A DNA stretch of 64,000 bases from Pseudoips prasinana (GCA_951640165.1 OX621255.1:20186001-20250000), one strand, 5' to 3'. Shown: positions 49,159-60,299, counted from the stretch's first letter. Program-made: numbers and translations. The notes: generated from the letters alone by a model not told the origin.

Positions 49159-49675
49159 CTAGCTGTGCCCCGCGGTTTTTCCCGCGTTAAATTTTATAAG
49201 TTATCACAGCTCCTCCCCCTTACGTGATAGCATGATAATATGTAGCCTATATGTTGACCCGACCTCTTAGAAATATTCATACAAAATTTGAAATAAATAA
49301 TGCAGTACTTTTTGAGTTTAGCCTGGATATACATACAGACAAACAGATAAATAGACAAAATTCTAAAAACTATATTTTTGGCTTCGATATCGATTGTAGA
49401 TCACGCCCCAATTATACTTAAAAAAAATTCAATGTACAGTTTTGACTTTCCTACGATTTTATTATATGTATATTTTAAGTAAATCCATGCAGTACTTTTT
49501 GAGTTTAGCCCGGACATACATACAGACAAACAGATAAACAGACAAAAATTCTATAAACTATATTTTTGGCTTCGATATCGATTGTAGATCACGCCCCAAT
49601 TATACTTTAAAAAAAATATTAAATGCACAGTTTTGACTTTCCTACGATTTTATTATATGTATAGATAGATGTTCT
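49159..49675 (-). mobile_element. Helitron-like element, type 2, with half duplicated in tandem
   Basis: It starts CTAGCTGTGCCCCGCGG and has a complete body to CCTACGATTTTATTATATGT. It then repeats the last roughly 200 bases (from AAGTAAATCCATGCAGTAC) and ends GTATAGA. The duplication lies at the 5' half of the element in its own orientation. Confidence 0.8.
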
Positions 49676-49741
49676 TATAATTGACCAAACGAAATTGTGA
49701 TATATCACTATGTCTATTAATTTGTCAATATATTACTTTAA

Positions 49742-50050
49742 TCTATACAAATAAATAAAATTGGAGTGTCTGTTTGTAATATTGAAATAACCGAGTTTTA
49801 CTACATAAATATGAATATATATACGGTACATACACCAAAATAACATTTTTTACATTTTTTGTCTGTCTGTCTGTCTGTTTGTTCCGGCTAATCTCTGAAA
49901 CGGCTGGACCAATTTTGACGGGATTTTATTGGCAGGTAGCTGATGTAATAAGGAGTAACTTAGGCTACTTTTATTTTAGTGGAAATCTTTTATTTTACCA
50001 AAAATAAAATAAACTAATTAACACGCGGACGAAGTCGCGGGCACAGCTAG
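49742..50050 (+). mobile_element. Helitron-like non-autonomous element, type 1, full length
   Basis: Flanked by A and T. It starts TCTATACAAATAAATAAAAT and ends GCGGGCACAGCTAG. The 3' hairpin is CGCGGAC-GAA-GTCGCG with a bulged G. The body (GTTTGTAATATTGAAATAAC, CTCTGAAACGGCTGGACC, GGAGTAACTTAGGCTAC) is shared with 59663 and differs from type 2. Confidence 0.85.
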
Positions 50051-50384
50051 TATGAAATAAAATCTGTAACATGTATGCCAAATTCCTTACCAAATATCTT
50101 ATGCCTATAAGTTACTTCCCTCGATCTAAAAATAAATGTGCTAAATACAAACAATAGTGGTTTATTTTTAGCTCAAAACGTTATCAATATAAGTCGACGA
50201 ATGACAAAAGAATGTTTATTATGAATATCGGCCTTATCCCCAATTTTTTGTAGGCCGTCTACCTATGGCACGATTTTCCTCTAATAATACATTATATTTT
50301 TACAGTAAGACAATAATAAGACTTAGGCCCTGCACATACGAATGATTTTAATCGGCCTGACAAGAACCAGTCTAAATAGAAAAT
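50051..50384. other. Nothing recognised
   Basis: AT-rich interval. Confidence 0.4.
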
Positions 50385-50615
50385 TACATACATATTTACA
50401 TAGACTCACGGCTGTTTCTCAGACGGGTAGGTAGATAACGGATTTCTATTTGTCGCGATCTTTGCACACCTCTTATGCCTCGTTTAATGTCATTATATTC
50501 TTTTTTTTCAATCTTTTTTCATTCATAGTTTCTAATTGCCCAAACCATCTCAGCATACCTTTTTCAATCTTTTTGACTACATCCTCCTTCACACCTCAAC
50601 GCTTCCGTATTCTGT
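50385..50615 (-). pseudogene. LINE 3' fragment, same family as 12174
   Basis: Inverted match: ACATAGACTCACGGCTGTTT, CAGACGGGTAGGTAG and TTCTAATTGCCCAAACCATC correspond to the C-terminal codons (RMVWAIRN-like, compare RWFGHLER) and 3' end of the LINE at 12174-13288. It is degraded. Confidence 0.6.
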
Positions 50616-50814
50616 AGAACATTATACATAAAGAAAGTAAACCATATATCATCCTATGAAATTAGACTTTATAGAAGTCGAAAAAATCGCCGCCCAAATC
50701 CAAATTTTATCCGACTACAAAAGTTTGAAACGAACTGACGTTAGTAATAATTATTTAATACTGTATTACTGTGCGCTAAAAGAGTTCATGTTGGAAACAA
50801 TGAATCACACTAAT

Positions 50815-50960
50815 ATTATAAAGGCGAAATTTTGTGAGTGTGTATGTTTGTTACTTCTTTAAGTCTAAACGGCTGCAGCCATTTTAATAAAATTTTGAGG
50901 GGAGTTAGCTGACACCCTGGATTAAGTTTAACGCGGGTAAAACCGCGGGGCACATCTAGT
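50815..50960 (+). mobile_element. Helitron-like fragment
   Basis: AAGGCGAAATTTTGTGAGTG, GGAGTTAGCTGACACCC and AACGCGGGTAAAACCGCGG, with GGCACATCTAG at the end. It supplies the uninterrupted counterpart of the copy split at 22389-22800. Confidence 0.65.
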
Positions 50961-51049
50961 GGTATATAATGTTGTGTAACACCAATTGTAAACCCATGAA
51001 AGAAGCAATAAATAAATATAAAATCGTATACACTATGTTGGCCGCCAGT

Positions 51050-51239
51050 ACGTCGTGGTACCAACCTTACCCAAAATGGGAGGGCTCCACCTCGCAGCCA
51101 TCTCCGCCACCGCGCGCGGTCATTGGTTAAGACAAATAGCGCGCGCATGTGCGCTTCCCCGGTTTCCTGTTACATTTACGCCTCTTTTCTTATTCTCATT
51201 CTTTATTGCACACAGAAACATACATTTAAATAAAATTTG
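51050..51239. other. CpG-rich patch
   Basis: About 120 bases with GCCACCGCGCGCGGTCATTG and AATAGCGCGCGCATGTGCGC contrast with the AT-rich surroundings. CATTGGTTAAG contains an inverted CCAAT-like word. No adjacent gene is seen. It may be part of a repeat or a remote promoter; neither is shown. Confidence 0.3.
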
Positions 51240-51409
51240 ACAATAAAAAGTCATGTACATAGGCGAGCTTAATTCATTAATGAATTTTCTTCCAGCAAAC
51301 CATTAGGAGAGTGAAATTATTATATAATGGGGACAAGCAGTGTACAACAAAATATTAAATTAAAAATATTGATAAAATACACACAAATATTTACATACAA
51401 TACCTAATA

Positions 51410-51417
<8 letters not shown>

Positions 51418-51480
<63 letters not shown>
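51418..51480. repeat. (TA)n microsatellite
   Basis: About 30 TA units without interruption, within the 3' UTR of the adjacent LINE. Confidence 0.95.
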
Positions 51481-51483
<3 letters not shown>

Positions 51484-51524
51484 AATAAACTACATAATAC
51501 GTACATATCTGTTATATACATAAA

Positions 51525-53050
51525 TTAAAAAGATAAGAAATGATTCTTAATTCTGTTCTTAAATATACTTAATGACGAGCTATCACGTATGAAGTGTGGT
51601 AGAGAGTTCCAAAGGCGCACTGCGCGTACAGTAAACGAGCCATCATAGCGGCTGGAAGTATGAGAAGTCCTTAGAAGAAGAGAAATATCTATGCGACAAG
51701 GTTTGCCTCTAGGCACCAGATATTCAAAGCGTTCACGGAGATAGATGGGAGCAACAGAGTTATGAAGAATGGAATAAAGTAGAGAAAGGATATGACAGTC
51801 TCGACGCCGCCGAATAGGCAACCACTTCAATTGAGCCCGGAACTCCGACACGTGGTCGTACTTCCTTAGGCCGAAAATAAAGCGGATGCATAAATTCTGC
51901 AGGCGTTCGAGCTTATCTAGAAGTTCTTCTGTTGCACCAAGAAAACAGACATCAGCATAGTCAAGAAGAGGGAGTAGGAGTGAATGAGCGAGAGTAACTC
52001 TAGTCTGAAATGGTAAGATTTTTTGGAGACGTTTGATAGATTGAAAAGAACAGTATACCCTCCTGCTTACCTCTGCAACGTGATTGTTCCACGAAAGGTT
52101 ACAGTCGATTAAAATACCTAAATTTTTGGCAAATTTTGAATAAGGTATCGGCACATCATAGAAAAGAACAGGAGGAATGGCTGAAAAATTTAAGGTGTTA
52201 AACATGTGTCTGCCACCAATAATGAGAACTTGAGATTAAGAGGGGTTGACCAAGAGTCCAAAAGATTTTGCCCACTTGCTTATGTTTTCAAGATCATTAT
52301 TGATGGCAGCAATAGCTTCCCTAGTGTCATTGGCCTTGAAGTGCCGATAAAGCTGCAAGTCGTCTGCATAGATATGATAGTTAGAAGTAAAGATTTTAGT
52401 AATGGCGTTTATAAAAACGGAGAATAAAAGAGGAGAGGTACGCCACCCTGAGGAACACCCGCAGTAAGATCACACCATTGAGAGAAAGAATCTTCGTAGT
52501 GGACCGACTGTGAGCGACGTCGAAGATATGAATCAAACCACGCAATCACAGGCGCTGAGACATTCAAGGAAGAAAGGATAGCAAGAAGGATGTCAAAGTC
52601 TACAGAATTAAACGCACTGCTAAAATTCAGTAGGACTAAGACGGTGAGTAGCTTCTGTTCCATAGCCAAGCGAATGTCGTCTGTGATTTTCACAAGTGCA
52701 GTGACAGTGCTGTGGCCAGGACGAAAGCCGGATTGGAAAGGACTTAAAAGGTTGTGAGTACAGAGATAATGAGACAGTTGTTTATGAACAATGCTCTCTA
52801 GGATCTTAGACAGGAAAGGAAGGATTGAAATTGGACGGTAATGAGTTAAGGAAGAAGGATTAGTGGTTTTAGGAAGCGGTAAAACGTGAGCTTTTTTCCA
52901 AGCGGAAGGGAAGAAACTTGACTCTAGAGAACAATTTATTTCTTTTCCAAAATCAATCCCATACAAAACCAGCGGCCAAGAGGAAAGATGAGAATATTTT
53001 CGGATAATGGGTTCAAATTTTTGACCATGTTCTAATCTGATGGTAAGCAA
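51525..53050 (-). pseudogene. CR1/Jockey-like LINE reverse transcriptase, inactive
   Basis: Domains in order on the minus strand: SAWKKAHVLPLPKTTNPSSL and HYRPISILPFLSKILE (fingers), FQSGFRPGHSTVTALVKI, motif A, AGVPQG (motif B), YHIYADDLQLY (motif C), FAKNLGILIDCNLSWNNHV (thumb). It ends in a C-terminal module (LRKYDHVSEFRAQLKWLPI, RAVRLWNSLPHFIRDSSSL) at the stop. Three lesions are visible. The catalytic aspartate of motif A is replaced by asparagine (VLLNFSSAF, codon at 52625-52627). A frame change follows AGVPQG near 52445. An in-frame TAA lies at 52236-52238, just after the KSFGLLVNPS segment. The protein before the RT is missing. The element is therefore dead. Choice between CR1 and Jockey groups is uncertain. 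Confidence 0.8.
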
Positions 53051-53063
53051 TTTTTAGACTGTA

Positions 53064-53120
53064 GACGTTCAAGCTGTAGATACCTAAGCAATTGACTTAG
53101 GTATCTACAGCTTGAACGTC
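53064..53120. repeat. Perfect 25-bp hairpin at the LINE border
   Basis: GACGTTCAAGCTGTAGATAC, continuing to 53088, pairs exactly with 53096-53120 around the loop CAATTGA. It begins 14 bases beyond the end of the LINE coding remnant. Confidence 0.85.
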
Positions 53121-53527
53121 TTTAGACCGAGTTTAATATGCTAAAAATATTAAATTTTGGGCAATTTCACACGACCTGATAGAAGTCATGAGTAGGACTG
53201 ACAGCTTTATGTACATGTCGAGGCATAGGCGTATAAAAAAATTAAAAGTAAAATATCATTTATTAGCAGTCGAGTAATTGTACAATTTGATTTACAGTGA
53301 TAGCCTCACTAAGCAAAGCCTGTATCGTGGCTGTCGATGTGATACGATTACTTAATAGCTAGCTTAAAATTAGACCATAATAAAATATTGGAAAAATTAG
53401 GCATAATAACATAAAATTGATTAAATTAAGTTCTAAGGAGAAATACAAATGATTTAATAAATAATATAACAATAAATAAATAAATTAAAATTATATTTGC
53501 CGAAATGTATATCTCTATTGTGGGCGG
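53121..53527. other. Nothing recognised
   Basis: AT-rich interval without a gene. Confidence 0.4.
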
Positions 53528-53528
53528 T

Positions 53529-53568
<40 letters not shown>

Positions 53569-53577
53569 AGTGTGTTT

Positions 53578-53620
<43 letters not shown>

Positions 53621-53664
53621 AGTGTGTTTGAGTGTGTGTGTGTGTGTGTGTGTATGTGTGCGTG
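53528..53664. repeat. (GT)n microsatellite with higher-order units
   Basis: GT runs are broken at regular places by TTTGAGTGTGTTTGAG blocks (near 53564 and 53617). The array seems to have duplicated as a unit of about 53 bases. Confidence 0.9.
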
Positions 53665-54312
53665 AGTGCTTACTGCGAAAATCGAGAAGACTGTAAGTTA
53701 TGACAAATTAATGTTTTCAGAAATTGCTCAGTTTCTAAATTCGCAATATAGTTTTTTATAACACCGCCAATTTCCTTAGTAGAGACTCGTCTGTCACTCG
53801 GTCCTTTTGTTGCCAAAAATATCCGATAACAATGGCTCAACCCGGGCTTTGAACTCAGGACATCTTTATCTTCGGTTGATCACGCTACCGCAAATAGGTA
53901 GTTACGCTTTGTCGCGATTCGCACGTTAACATATGGGAGTTAAATTTGTATTGTAGTAACCAGACAAATAGGTAGTTACGCTTTGTCGCACGTTAACATA
54001 TGGGAGTTAAATTTGTATTTTGTTACCTAAGTAACCAGACCGTGCTTTGTTTTCAACATACTTATCGATCCGTAAAAAGATTGATAAGACGCCACAATTG
54101 CTTGCCGTTGCATAACTGATAAGAAAAAAAATAGGTACAAGTTTATTGAACTGTTGATAACATTTAAATCAAAGCCAACTGCTAGTTCCGCATTCAGATA
54201 TCGTAGCGTAGGCGTGTCATGATCATAGTAACGGCTGAAACAATGTAAGTTTCTTAAAAAAAATCTTTTCATAAAAACGCAATTAAATTATTAGGACTTT
54301 TTTTATATAACA
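53665..54312. other. Unassigned, with a short direct repeat
   Basis: AAATAGGTAGTTACGCTTTG and ACGTTAACATATGGGAGTTA occur twice (about 53894 and 53968). A tRNA-SINE-like head remnant (CAACCCGGGCTTTGAACTCA) lies near 53840 on the minus strand. No gene. Confidence 0.5.
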
Positions 54313-54613
54313 CTAGCTGTGCCCCGCGTAAAACTTTATAAATTATCACAGCTCCTCCCCCGTAAGTGACAGCGTGATAATATGTAGCGTATATGTTGAC
54401 CCGACCTCTTAGTAATATTCATGGAAAATTTTAAGTAAATCCATGTAGTACTTTTTGAGTTTAGCCCGGACATACATACAGACAAACAGACAAAAATTCT
54501 AATAACTATATTTTTGGCTTCGATATCAATAGTAGATTAAGCCCCAAGTATCCTTTTAAAGAAATATTCAATGTACAGTTTAGACTTTCCTACGATTTTA
54601 TTATATCTATAGA
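54313..54613 (-). mobile_element. Helitron-like element, type 2
   Basis: CTAGCTGTGCCCCGCG, a small deletion of the hairpin side, then the standard body to CCTACGATTTTATTATATCT and ATAGA. The right end abuts a LINE 3' end. Confidence 0.8.
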
Positions 54614-54990
54614 TAGGATGGCAAACGAGCAAGTGGGTCACCTGATTGTAAATGAACGTCGCCGCCCATGGACACTGGCAACACCAGAGGAGCCGCAAGT
54701 GCGTTGCCGGCAAGAAAAGAATAGGCTCGCTTCTTGAAGGTTGCCATGTCATACCGGGTCGGAAATATGGGTGGTAGTGCGCGGCAAACAGTTTCTTGTA
54801 AAACGCACGGTGGTAGATGACCATTCATCCAGGTGGTATGGAAGAAATTTCCAGTTTTGACGCGAGGTCTATGGCGGAATGTGGCGCCATTCGACCATGC
54901 AGCTCACGACGTTGAATACGAACAAAGGGAAGAAGTAGATACAGTGACGCCCCGGCCCAGAGGTGGCAGCAATATTCCATATGAGGCGAA
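54614..54990 (-). pseudogene. LINE 3' end (family E), longest copy
   Basis: The minus strand reads MNGHLPPCVLQETVCRA, RYDMATFKKRAYSFLAGN and MGGDVHLQSGDPLARLPSYL. It continues upstream to about 54985 in sequence with NIAATSGPGRHCI-type codons. Other 3' ends of the same family lie at 38562, 43395 and 48535. There are no catalytic motifs. Confidence 0.65.
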
Positions 54991-55029
54991 TTGTTTTAAA
55001 AATTGTGCCTTATATATATTTGTGCCCTA

Positions 55030-55215
55030 TATATTTAAAAGACAATGCCCGCACTACGGAATACAATTCCTGTGTCGCGGGGTAATTTACAAACATATAA
55101 TAGACGGACACAAATTACACCCAGACTCAGAACAACTATTTATGGGTCACACACAAATAGTTGTCCGGCGCGGGACTCGAACCGTAGCGGCGAGGTAACT
55201 GTCTCCACACGTGCA
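55030..55215 (-). mobile_element. tRNA-derived SINE, family C
   Basis: AGACAATGCCCGCACTACGG, AATAGACGGACACAAATTAC, GTCCGGCGCGGGACTCGAAC. The anticodon-arm part of the head is shortened (CGTAGCGGCGAGG), and it ends ACACGTGCAG. Confidence 0.8.
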
Positions 55216-56160
55216 GCATATAATTGAATTATTAGGACATTTGACGTAATACTACTATGTAAAGTTAATTGCACGGGGCAGCCTTATTATAACTGTAATG
55301 TAAACTTAAGAAATAGATTATAAACCATATTTAGAATACCCTTTGAGCAATTTTTTTGCGTATTGCGTTTTCTTTTCAAAGAATACATTTCTTAAACCCA
55401 ATCATAAACCATAATTTAAGTTTAGTCACGCATGGTAAATAGTTGTCTACAGTGTGATGGGCCTCAACCTTTTATATTTTACGTAAGTATTGCACTGGAC
55501 TGAGGACAAGAATTTAATCTGGTTTCTTTGTTAATATTTGAAATATTTTTTAATATGTTGCCACCTTTACTGCTTATTCACGGTGGAGGGCGGACAGCAG
55601 TGCAAAAGCATGCATGGTGAACAAATTAAAAACAATTGATTAATCTTTTGGCGTTTTACTCGCCCTAAAGGCTTGCCGCTCTTTTACTTTATTAAAAAAA
55701 TTATATCGTATAAATCTTTTAAAGTTGTATATCGTGATTCCCAAACGAAATAAACGTCTATTTTGGGAATCATACGTATGAATTTAATTAATAATTCAGA
55801 TGATAACCTAACCGTTAGAAAACTCCAAATATAATTACATCCTTTTGGAACAGAGCTGATACTCTTACACTGCTGGACTGATATTAACCAAACATAGCTA
55901 AGAACCACCGCAAGAAAACTGGCTTTCAAATAAAAAAACCGCATTGAAATCGTTCCATCCGTTTGAGAGCTACCATGCCACATATTGTTAAAACTACGCA
56001 TGGTACAAAAAAATTCTCATCCTTAATATGCCATAAGAACCCAAATACCTTTTCGTTACTCCTGGTCCAACATTTGCCTGGAAGAGATTGCACCCAGCAA
56101 TATGGCCGCCATTTGTACTACACTTACTTGTTAACCATGTTAATAGTTCTTTGTATATTT
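55216..56160. other. Unassigned, with dispersed-repeat words
   Basis: Positions 55905-55980 (AAGAAAACTGGCTTTCAAAT, CCGCATTGAAATCGTTCCAT, TGAGAGCTACCATGCCACA) look like a dispersed repeat tail seen in moth genomes. No gene. Confidence 0.4.
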
Positions 56161-56242
56161 CATCATCATCATCAATCATCTGAAAGACGTCCACTGCTGG
56201 ACAAAGGCCTCCCCTAAAGATCTCCAAAATTGCCGGCCTGTA
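56161..56242 (-). mobile_element. RTE 3' tail fragment
   Basis: (ATC)n, then GAAAGACGTCCACTGCTGGA, CCTCCCCTAAAGATCTCC and TTGCCGGCCTG. Confidence 0.75.
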
Positions 56243-56764
56243 TGTTTAGTGTACAATAAAGAATTGCTTGCTTACTTATCTTAACAGAATTTAAATAAAG
56301 AGTGTAATACTGTTTCATCATCATCATAATGATATGATTATATAATAACGTCCGAAATTTTTTTTCTTATGTAAATGTATACAAAAAAGCGGCTTAAATT
56401 TTTATCAAACTAGCTTTCCCAGCAAACTCCGCATCGCCATATTTTTTCGATAAAAAAAATCTTCTCACCGCCGCGTTTTCTGTCTCATTCGCACACTTAC
56501 TTTTCGGCTATTTTAGATATTTCCTTTTTTTCATACAAAACTTCTGACCATAAGGAACACATAAAAAGAAAGATTTATCCAATTCGATGCAGTCGTTTGG
56601 AAGTTATGAGCTTACAATCATTTCAGTGGTTCATATTTATTTATAACTAGCTGTACCCTGCGCGCGTTTCTACGGAATTATATGAAATTAATTGTGGGCT
56701 CATGCAGAACACTTTGCTGTAGATCATCACATGATTAAATGTGTGGTTTACGATTCTATAAACG
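56243..56764. other. Mostly unassigned, Helitron-like scraps
   Basis: CTAGCTTTCCCAGCAAACTC near 56409 and CTAGCTGTACCCTGCG near 56647 resemble the inverted Helitron-like end. Bodies are not recognisable. Confidence 0.4.
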
Positions 56765-57025
56765 ATATACTTTTTAGGGTGTTAGGTTAAACTATGCCAA
56801 TTAGTTATCACAAAAATACTGAACCAGAAATGTTCAACAGGACGAGAAAAAAATCGAAAACTAATGTTAGGTGAAATTTACGAAACAAATCATTAAAATT
56901 TCTATCTCATAAACTACGCAAAATCGTAGAACATACATGGGGGCGATTCGGATACTCCTCATCATAAAGTATCTAAATTTTGCGTTTGAACGTCAACTCC
57001 TCGGCCACCCTGTATAAACATGAAG
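56765..57025. repeat. Repeat shared with the 15.3-16.3 kb complex
   Basis: GTGTTAGGTTAAACTATGCC, ATGTTCAACAGGACGAG, AAACTACGCAAAATCGTAGA, CGATTCGGATACTCCTCATC and AACGTCAACTCCTCGGCCAC follow the same order as 15765-15870 and 16140-16265. The inner segment is absent here. Confidence 0.7.
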
Positions 57026-58064
57026 GAGACTTGTAGGTATAAATGCCCCGCTATTCAGGCATTTAATTACCTACTTAGTTATCTTTTTGAAACATGAAAA
57101 CTTAATAAAATAGCATATACTGTACTGTACTTGTTTTCTATAAACGGGATTTTATCGATGTTTATAATCTAAAATTTTCTTAACGAAACGCTTTTAAAAT
57201 AAAACATAATTTTATAAGTATCTGTTGCCTGTTCCAATATTCCTTTCATCAATATCATTACAATGCCGTAAGAAAAAATGTTAATAGCCATGTCTGTTTG
57301 TAAACAGCCGAACTATTTTCAAAACTAGGTTTCTAGGGCTTTCGGGCCATCGGTTAAACATTGAGTTATTATGTAAACAGTTCCAGATTCTTTGTCTTGG
57401 AGATGCAGCTTTGTAGTGCAGACTGCAGATAGTAATCTGAAGTTATGATAGGGTAATCATTTCAAGGCATCTGGGCAAGCCAGTCAGATAATAATAATCG
57501 CTATGATCATCAAACGTGTATCTAGAAGTTGCAAAAAGTTGCGTCAGAAATTGCAAAAAGAATGTAGTTATCATGCTAATATAATATATTTGGGGTTTTT
57601 TAGGTTTTTTGATTACTTTTCTTGGCCATGTATTTATATTTTTAGGGCAGACTGCAGATAGTAACCTAGGGTACCGATAGAATAATCTTTAGCAGGCATC
57701 TGGGCAATAGCGATAATAAAATTATAATGAAAATCATAAAACGTATATTTGTCAACAATGGTATACAAACATTTTTAGAAAGCACGCATTCTAAAAACAT
57801 TGAAGTTGGCTAACACCTGATGGTATGCGGTTACTGTAGCCTTCGATTATTGCAGCACACACGCCAGAAAATGCGTTTTGCCGACCCCTGCCCTTCCAAG
57901 ATGAGCTCCAGCGATACAGATTCAACTAACTGAATTTTCGGGTATCTATTCATTTAAAATACGGCTAAATAAAATTCATATTTTGAGGATGCTATTGGCT
58001 AACTATTTCCTAACAATAAAAACTTTGACGAGTCATTTGGATAATACGGTTAATTCATCACCAT
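57026..58064. other. Unassigned
   Basis: GGCAGACTGCAGATAGTAA-like text occurs twice (near 57418 and 57647), followed by TCTGGGCAA each time. This is a diverged direct repeat of about 100 bases. No gene. Confidence 0.45.
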
Positions 58065-58650
58065 TATCATATTAGCCAAAAGACGACCACTGCTGGGCAT
58101 AGGCTTTCTCCAAAGATCGACACAATTGAATCGGTCACTGGTCTTACGCCACTTGTATCCAGCGGCATGCAGCGACCTTCACAAGATCATCGGTCCATCT
58201 TGTAGGGGAACGGTTTGCCTGCGGATTTTAACATTTCTGAGCCGATCTTGCTCAGAATCTCCGAGCATAACCCTCTGCAACAATGCAGAAGGCTATTCAC
58301 GGAGATTCTGTGCGAGATCGCCTTTGGTTTACCTTGAACTCTTTTGTGAAGTCTTAAGTGAGCATCCACGCCTCAGTTCCGTCCTCACTGGCGAAAGACA
58401 CTAGTCGAAGACGATAGGATATTTTGTAGCTTCCAGAACACTGCCTAGCCAAGTTGGTGTCTACGCTTGACGTCTTTCTCAAAGATGTGACCTACCTAGT
58501 CTAGTCTATCCCAAGAAAATACAGTCGCCTAAAATTTCAAGACTGCGGGGTCTCCAACCTTCACTTGAATGAGTGCAACATGGACGTTAAACATAATGCT
58601 CGTTTTATCTTTATTCATTGCCAGACCCACTTGTTTAGATACTTTACGGT
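58065..58650 (-). pseudogene. RTE LINE RT C-terminal part, decayed
   Basis: Inverted and collinear with 25205-25900 of the RTE element: CGACCACTGCTGGGCATAG (tail), CACAAGATCATCGGTCCATC, GTTTGCCTGCGGATTT, CTCCGAGCATAACCCTCTGC and AACATGGACGTTAAACATAA, ending near GCCAGACCCACTTGTTTAGA. Several indels and stops are present, and a roughly 100-base gap lies near 58205. It covers the thumb and C-terminal part only, not the catalytic motifs. This is a much older copy than those at 25188 and 44120. Confidence 0.75.
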
Positions 58651-58846
58651 TTATTATTTAATATTAAATAAGCTCTTATCAAGTATTGCATGATTTGATA
58701 AGATAGGACGGCAAATGATAATTTGGAGGGCAGATATTTAATATGAAGGGCGGATCTTTATCTGAATAAAATCGAACTTAATAACAATGATGAGCTAAAG
58801 TTCTGAGCTTTGATTGTTACTATGTAAGTTAATTTTTTCCCCCATC
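58651..58846. other. Nothing recognised
   Basis: AT-rich interval. Confidence 0.4.
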
Positions 58847-58965
58847 AGGCGCCAAGTGAAGTCCACGGCAGGTTGGGTTTAGTCGATGCGAGTCCGACAT
58901 ACTCATACGCAGACACTTTTTGCAGGTGGCATGCATAGGCATTTCCCCAGCCTTACGAAAAAAAT
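58847..58965 (+). mobile_element. R1-like LINE 3'-UTR fragment
   Basis: CATCAGGCGCCAAGTGAAGT, GGTTTAGTCGATGCGAGTCC, GCAGACACTTTTTGCAGGTG and a short A run. Confidence 0.75.
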
Positions 58966-59662
58966 GGTTACTTTTCCTAAATTAGCACTTCCTTCTACCG
59001 AGTTAATTTGGAATATCCAACACCGTTCACGCTAAAGAGTCGCATTAGTTTCAAATAAAATATTGCTGACAACGAAGAAGTGAAATGTTTTGATAAAATA
59101 TTGATATTTCTTCTTGTTATCAAACTAAAATAGTTATGAATAATAAAAAATGAACTTACTAGGTTACTAGAATGCGTGACGAGAGCGTTACAAATATGTA
59201 ATCGGGCGAGGCGAACGGAAGGCGAGAGGGAGATATAAGTAAGTCAAGATAGTAGGAGAGAGAGTTACGTTTCGTATATTACTGTAGGGGAAAGAGAGAG
59301 ACGTGCGAGTACACATTTTCTTTATCTCTTTCTCTCATAGCCAGTTAAGTTTCGTAAATCTAAGTTCTTCAGCCGTGTGGTCTAAAGCGCCTTCATTTTT
59401 TGTATGTTTTGTTGAGTGATTGAATCCTACATGCAATTAGTATTACAAAAAACCATTGTAAATAATTTTCACTCACACAATAATTGCTTTGGGTTCGACT
59501 CACAACTTCTGCAACAGCCCACGTATGTATGTGTAGACAGATTGCGTCACCCCATGAACCCCTAGTGACCCATTAAGCACGAGTAATTAAGGCCAATTCT
59601 CGTTTCCTAACTAGAACATACTTTCAAACACATCGATGGCACTGGTGGAAAATTTATTGCAA
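58966..59662. other. Unassigned, purine-rich patch
   Basis: Positions 59215-59320 are rich in GAGAGA-type sequence. TTTGGGTTCGACTCAC near 59490 has a B-box-like look, but there is no tRNA fold around it. No gene. Confidence 0.4.
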
Positions 59663-59969
59663 TCTATACAAATAAATAAAATTTATGTGTCTGTTTGTAA
59701 TATTGAAATAACCGATTTTTACTACATATATATGAATATATATACGGTACATACTCCAAAATATTTTTTTTTACAATTTTTGTCTGTCTGTTTGTTCCAG
59801 CTAATCTCTGAAATGGCTGGACCGATTTTGACGGGACTTTTATTGGCAGGTAGCTGATGCAATAAGGAGTAACTTAGGCTACTTTTGTTTTAGAAAATCG
59901 TTTATTTTTGAAAAAAAAAAAACAAATATAAACTAATTAACACGCGGATGAAGTCGCGGGCACAGCTAG
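59663..59969 (+). mobile_element. Helitron-like non-autonomous element, type 1, full length
   Basis: Flanked by A and T. It starts TCTATACAAATAAATAAAAT and ends GCGGGCACAGCTAG, collinear with 49742-50050. The hairpin near the 3' end has mutated to GCGGATGAAGTCGCGGG. Confidence 0.85.
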
Positions 59970-60299
59970 TTATAAATAAGCCTACTTATTAATCTGAAGA
60001 GTGATAGACTACCTATTGTTAGAGCTGATCAAGACTAGAAGACCTCTAACATGGTTATGGCTGTTAAATGAAAAATAATGCCAGTACCGAAAGGTTAACG
60101 AGTAATAAATGCCCTCAGAATTGGAACCCCACTTCTGAGGGTATTTACCTACACGTTTTGATATTCTTATAGTGTGTCCGCCTGTATGGCTGTTTATATG
60201 TTGAGGGTTATAAACATAAAATCGTCTTCTATTTTCCTTCTTTCAACCGATTGGAAAAAAGCATTTAAAATTTGAAAATCGTTTTACAAACGATAATAA
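59970..60299. other. Unassigned, small hairpin
   Basis: CCCTCAGAATTGG and CCACTTCTGAGGG (60111-60141) can pair with one or two mismatches. Nothing else is recognised. Confidence 0.4.

Larger units (their letters stand above)
51240..53050 (-). mobile_element. CR1/Jockey-like LINE, 5'-truncated
   Basis: The RT protein remnant (53050-51525) is followed on the minus strand by a 3' UTR to about 51240. The UTR includes the (TA)n microsatellite and GCTGGAAGAAAATTCATTAA. A related UTR lies at 35280. The 5' border at about 53050 abuts a 25-bp hairpin. Confidence 0.75.

Noticed and set aside
53528..53664. CRISPR-like or minisatellite array
   Set aside because: Simple GT repeat with occasional TTTGAG breaks; there are no spacers and the genome is animal.
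54027..54272. 81-codon minus-strand frame
   Set aside because: No domain and no context; composition like random AT-rich DNA.
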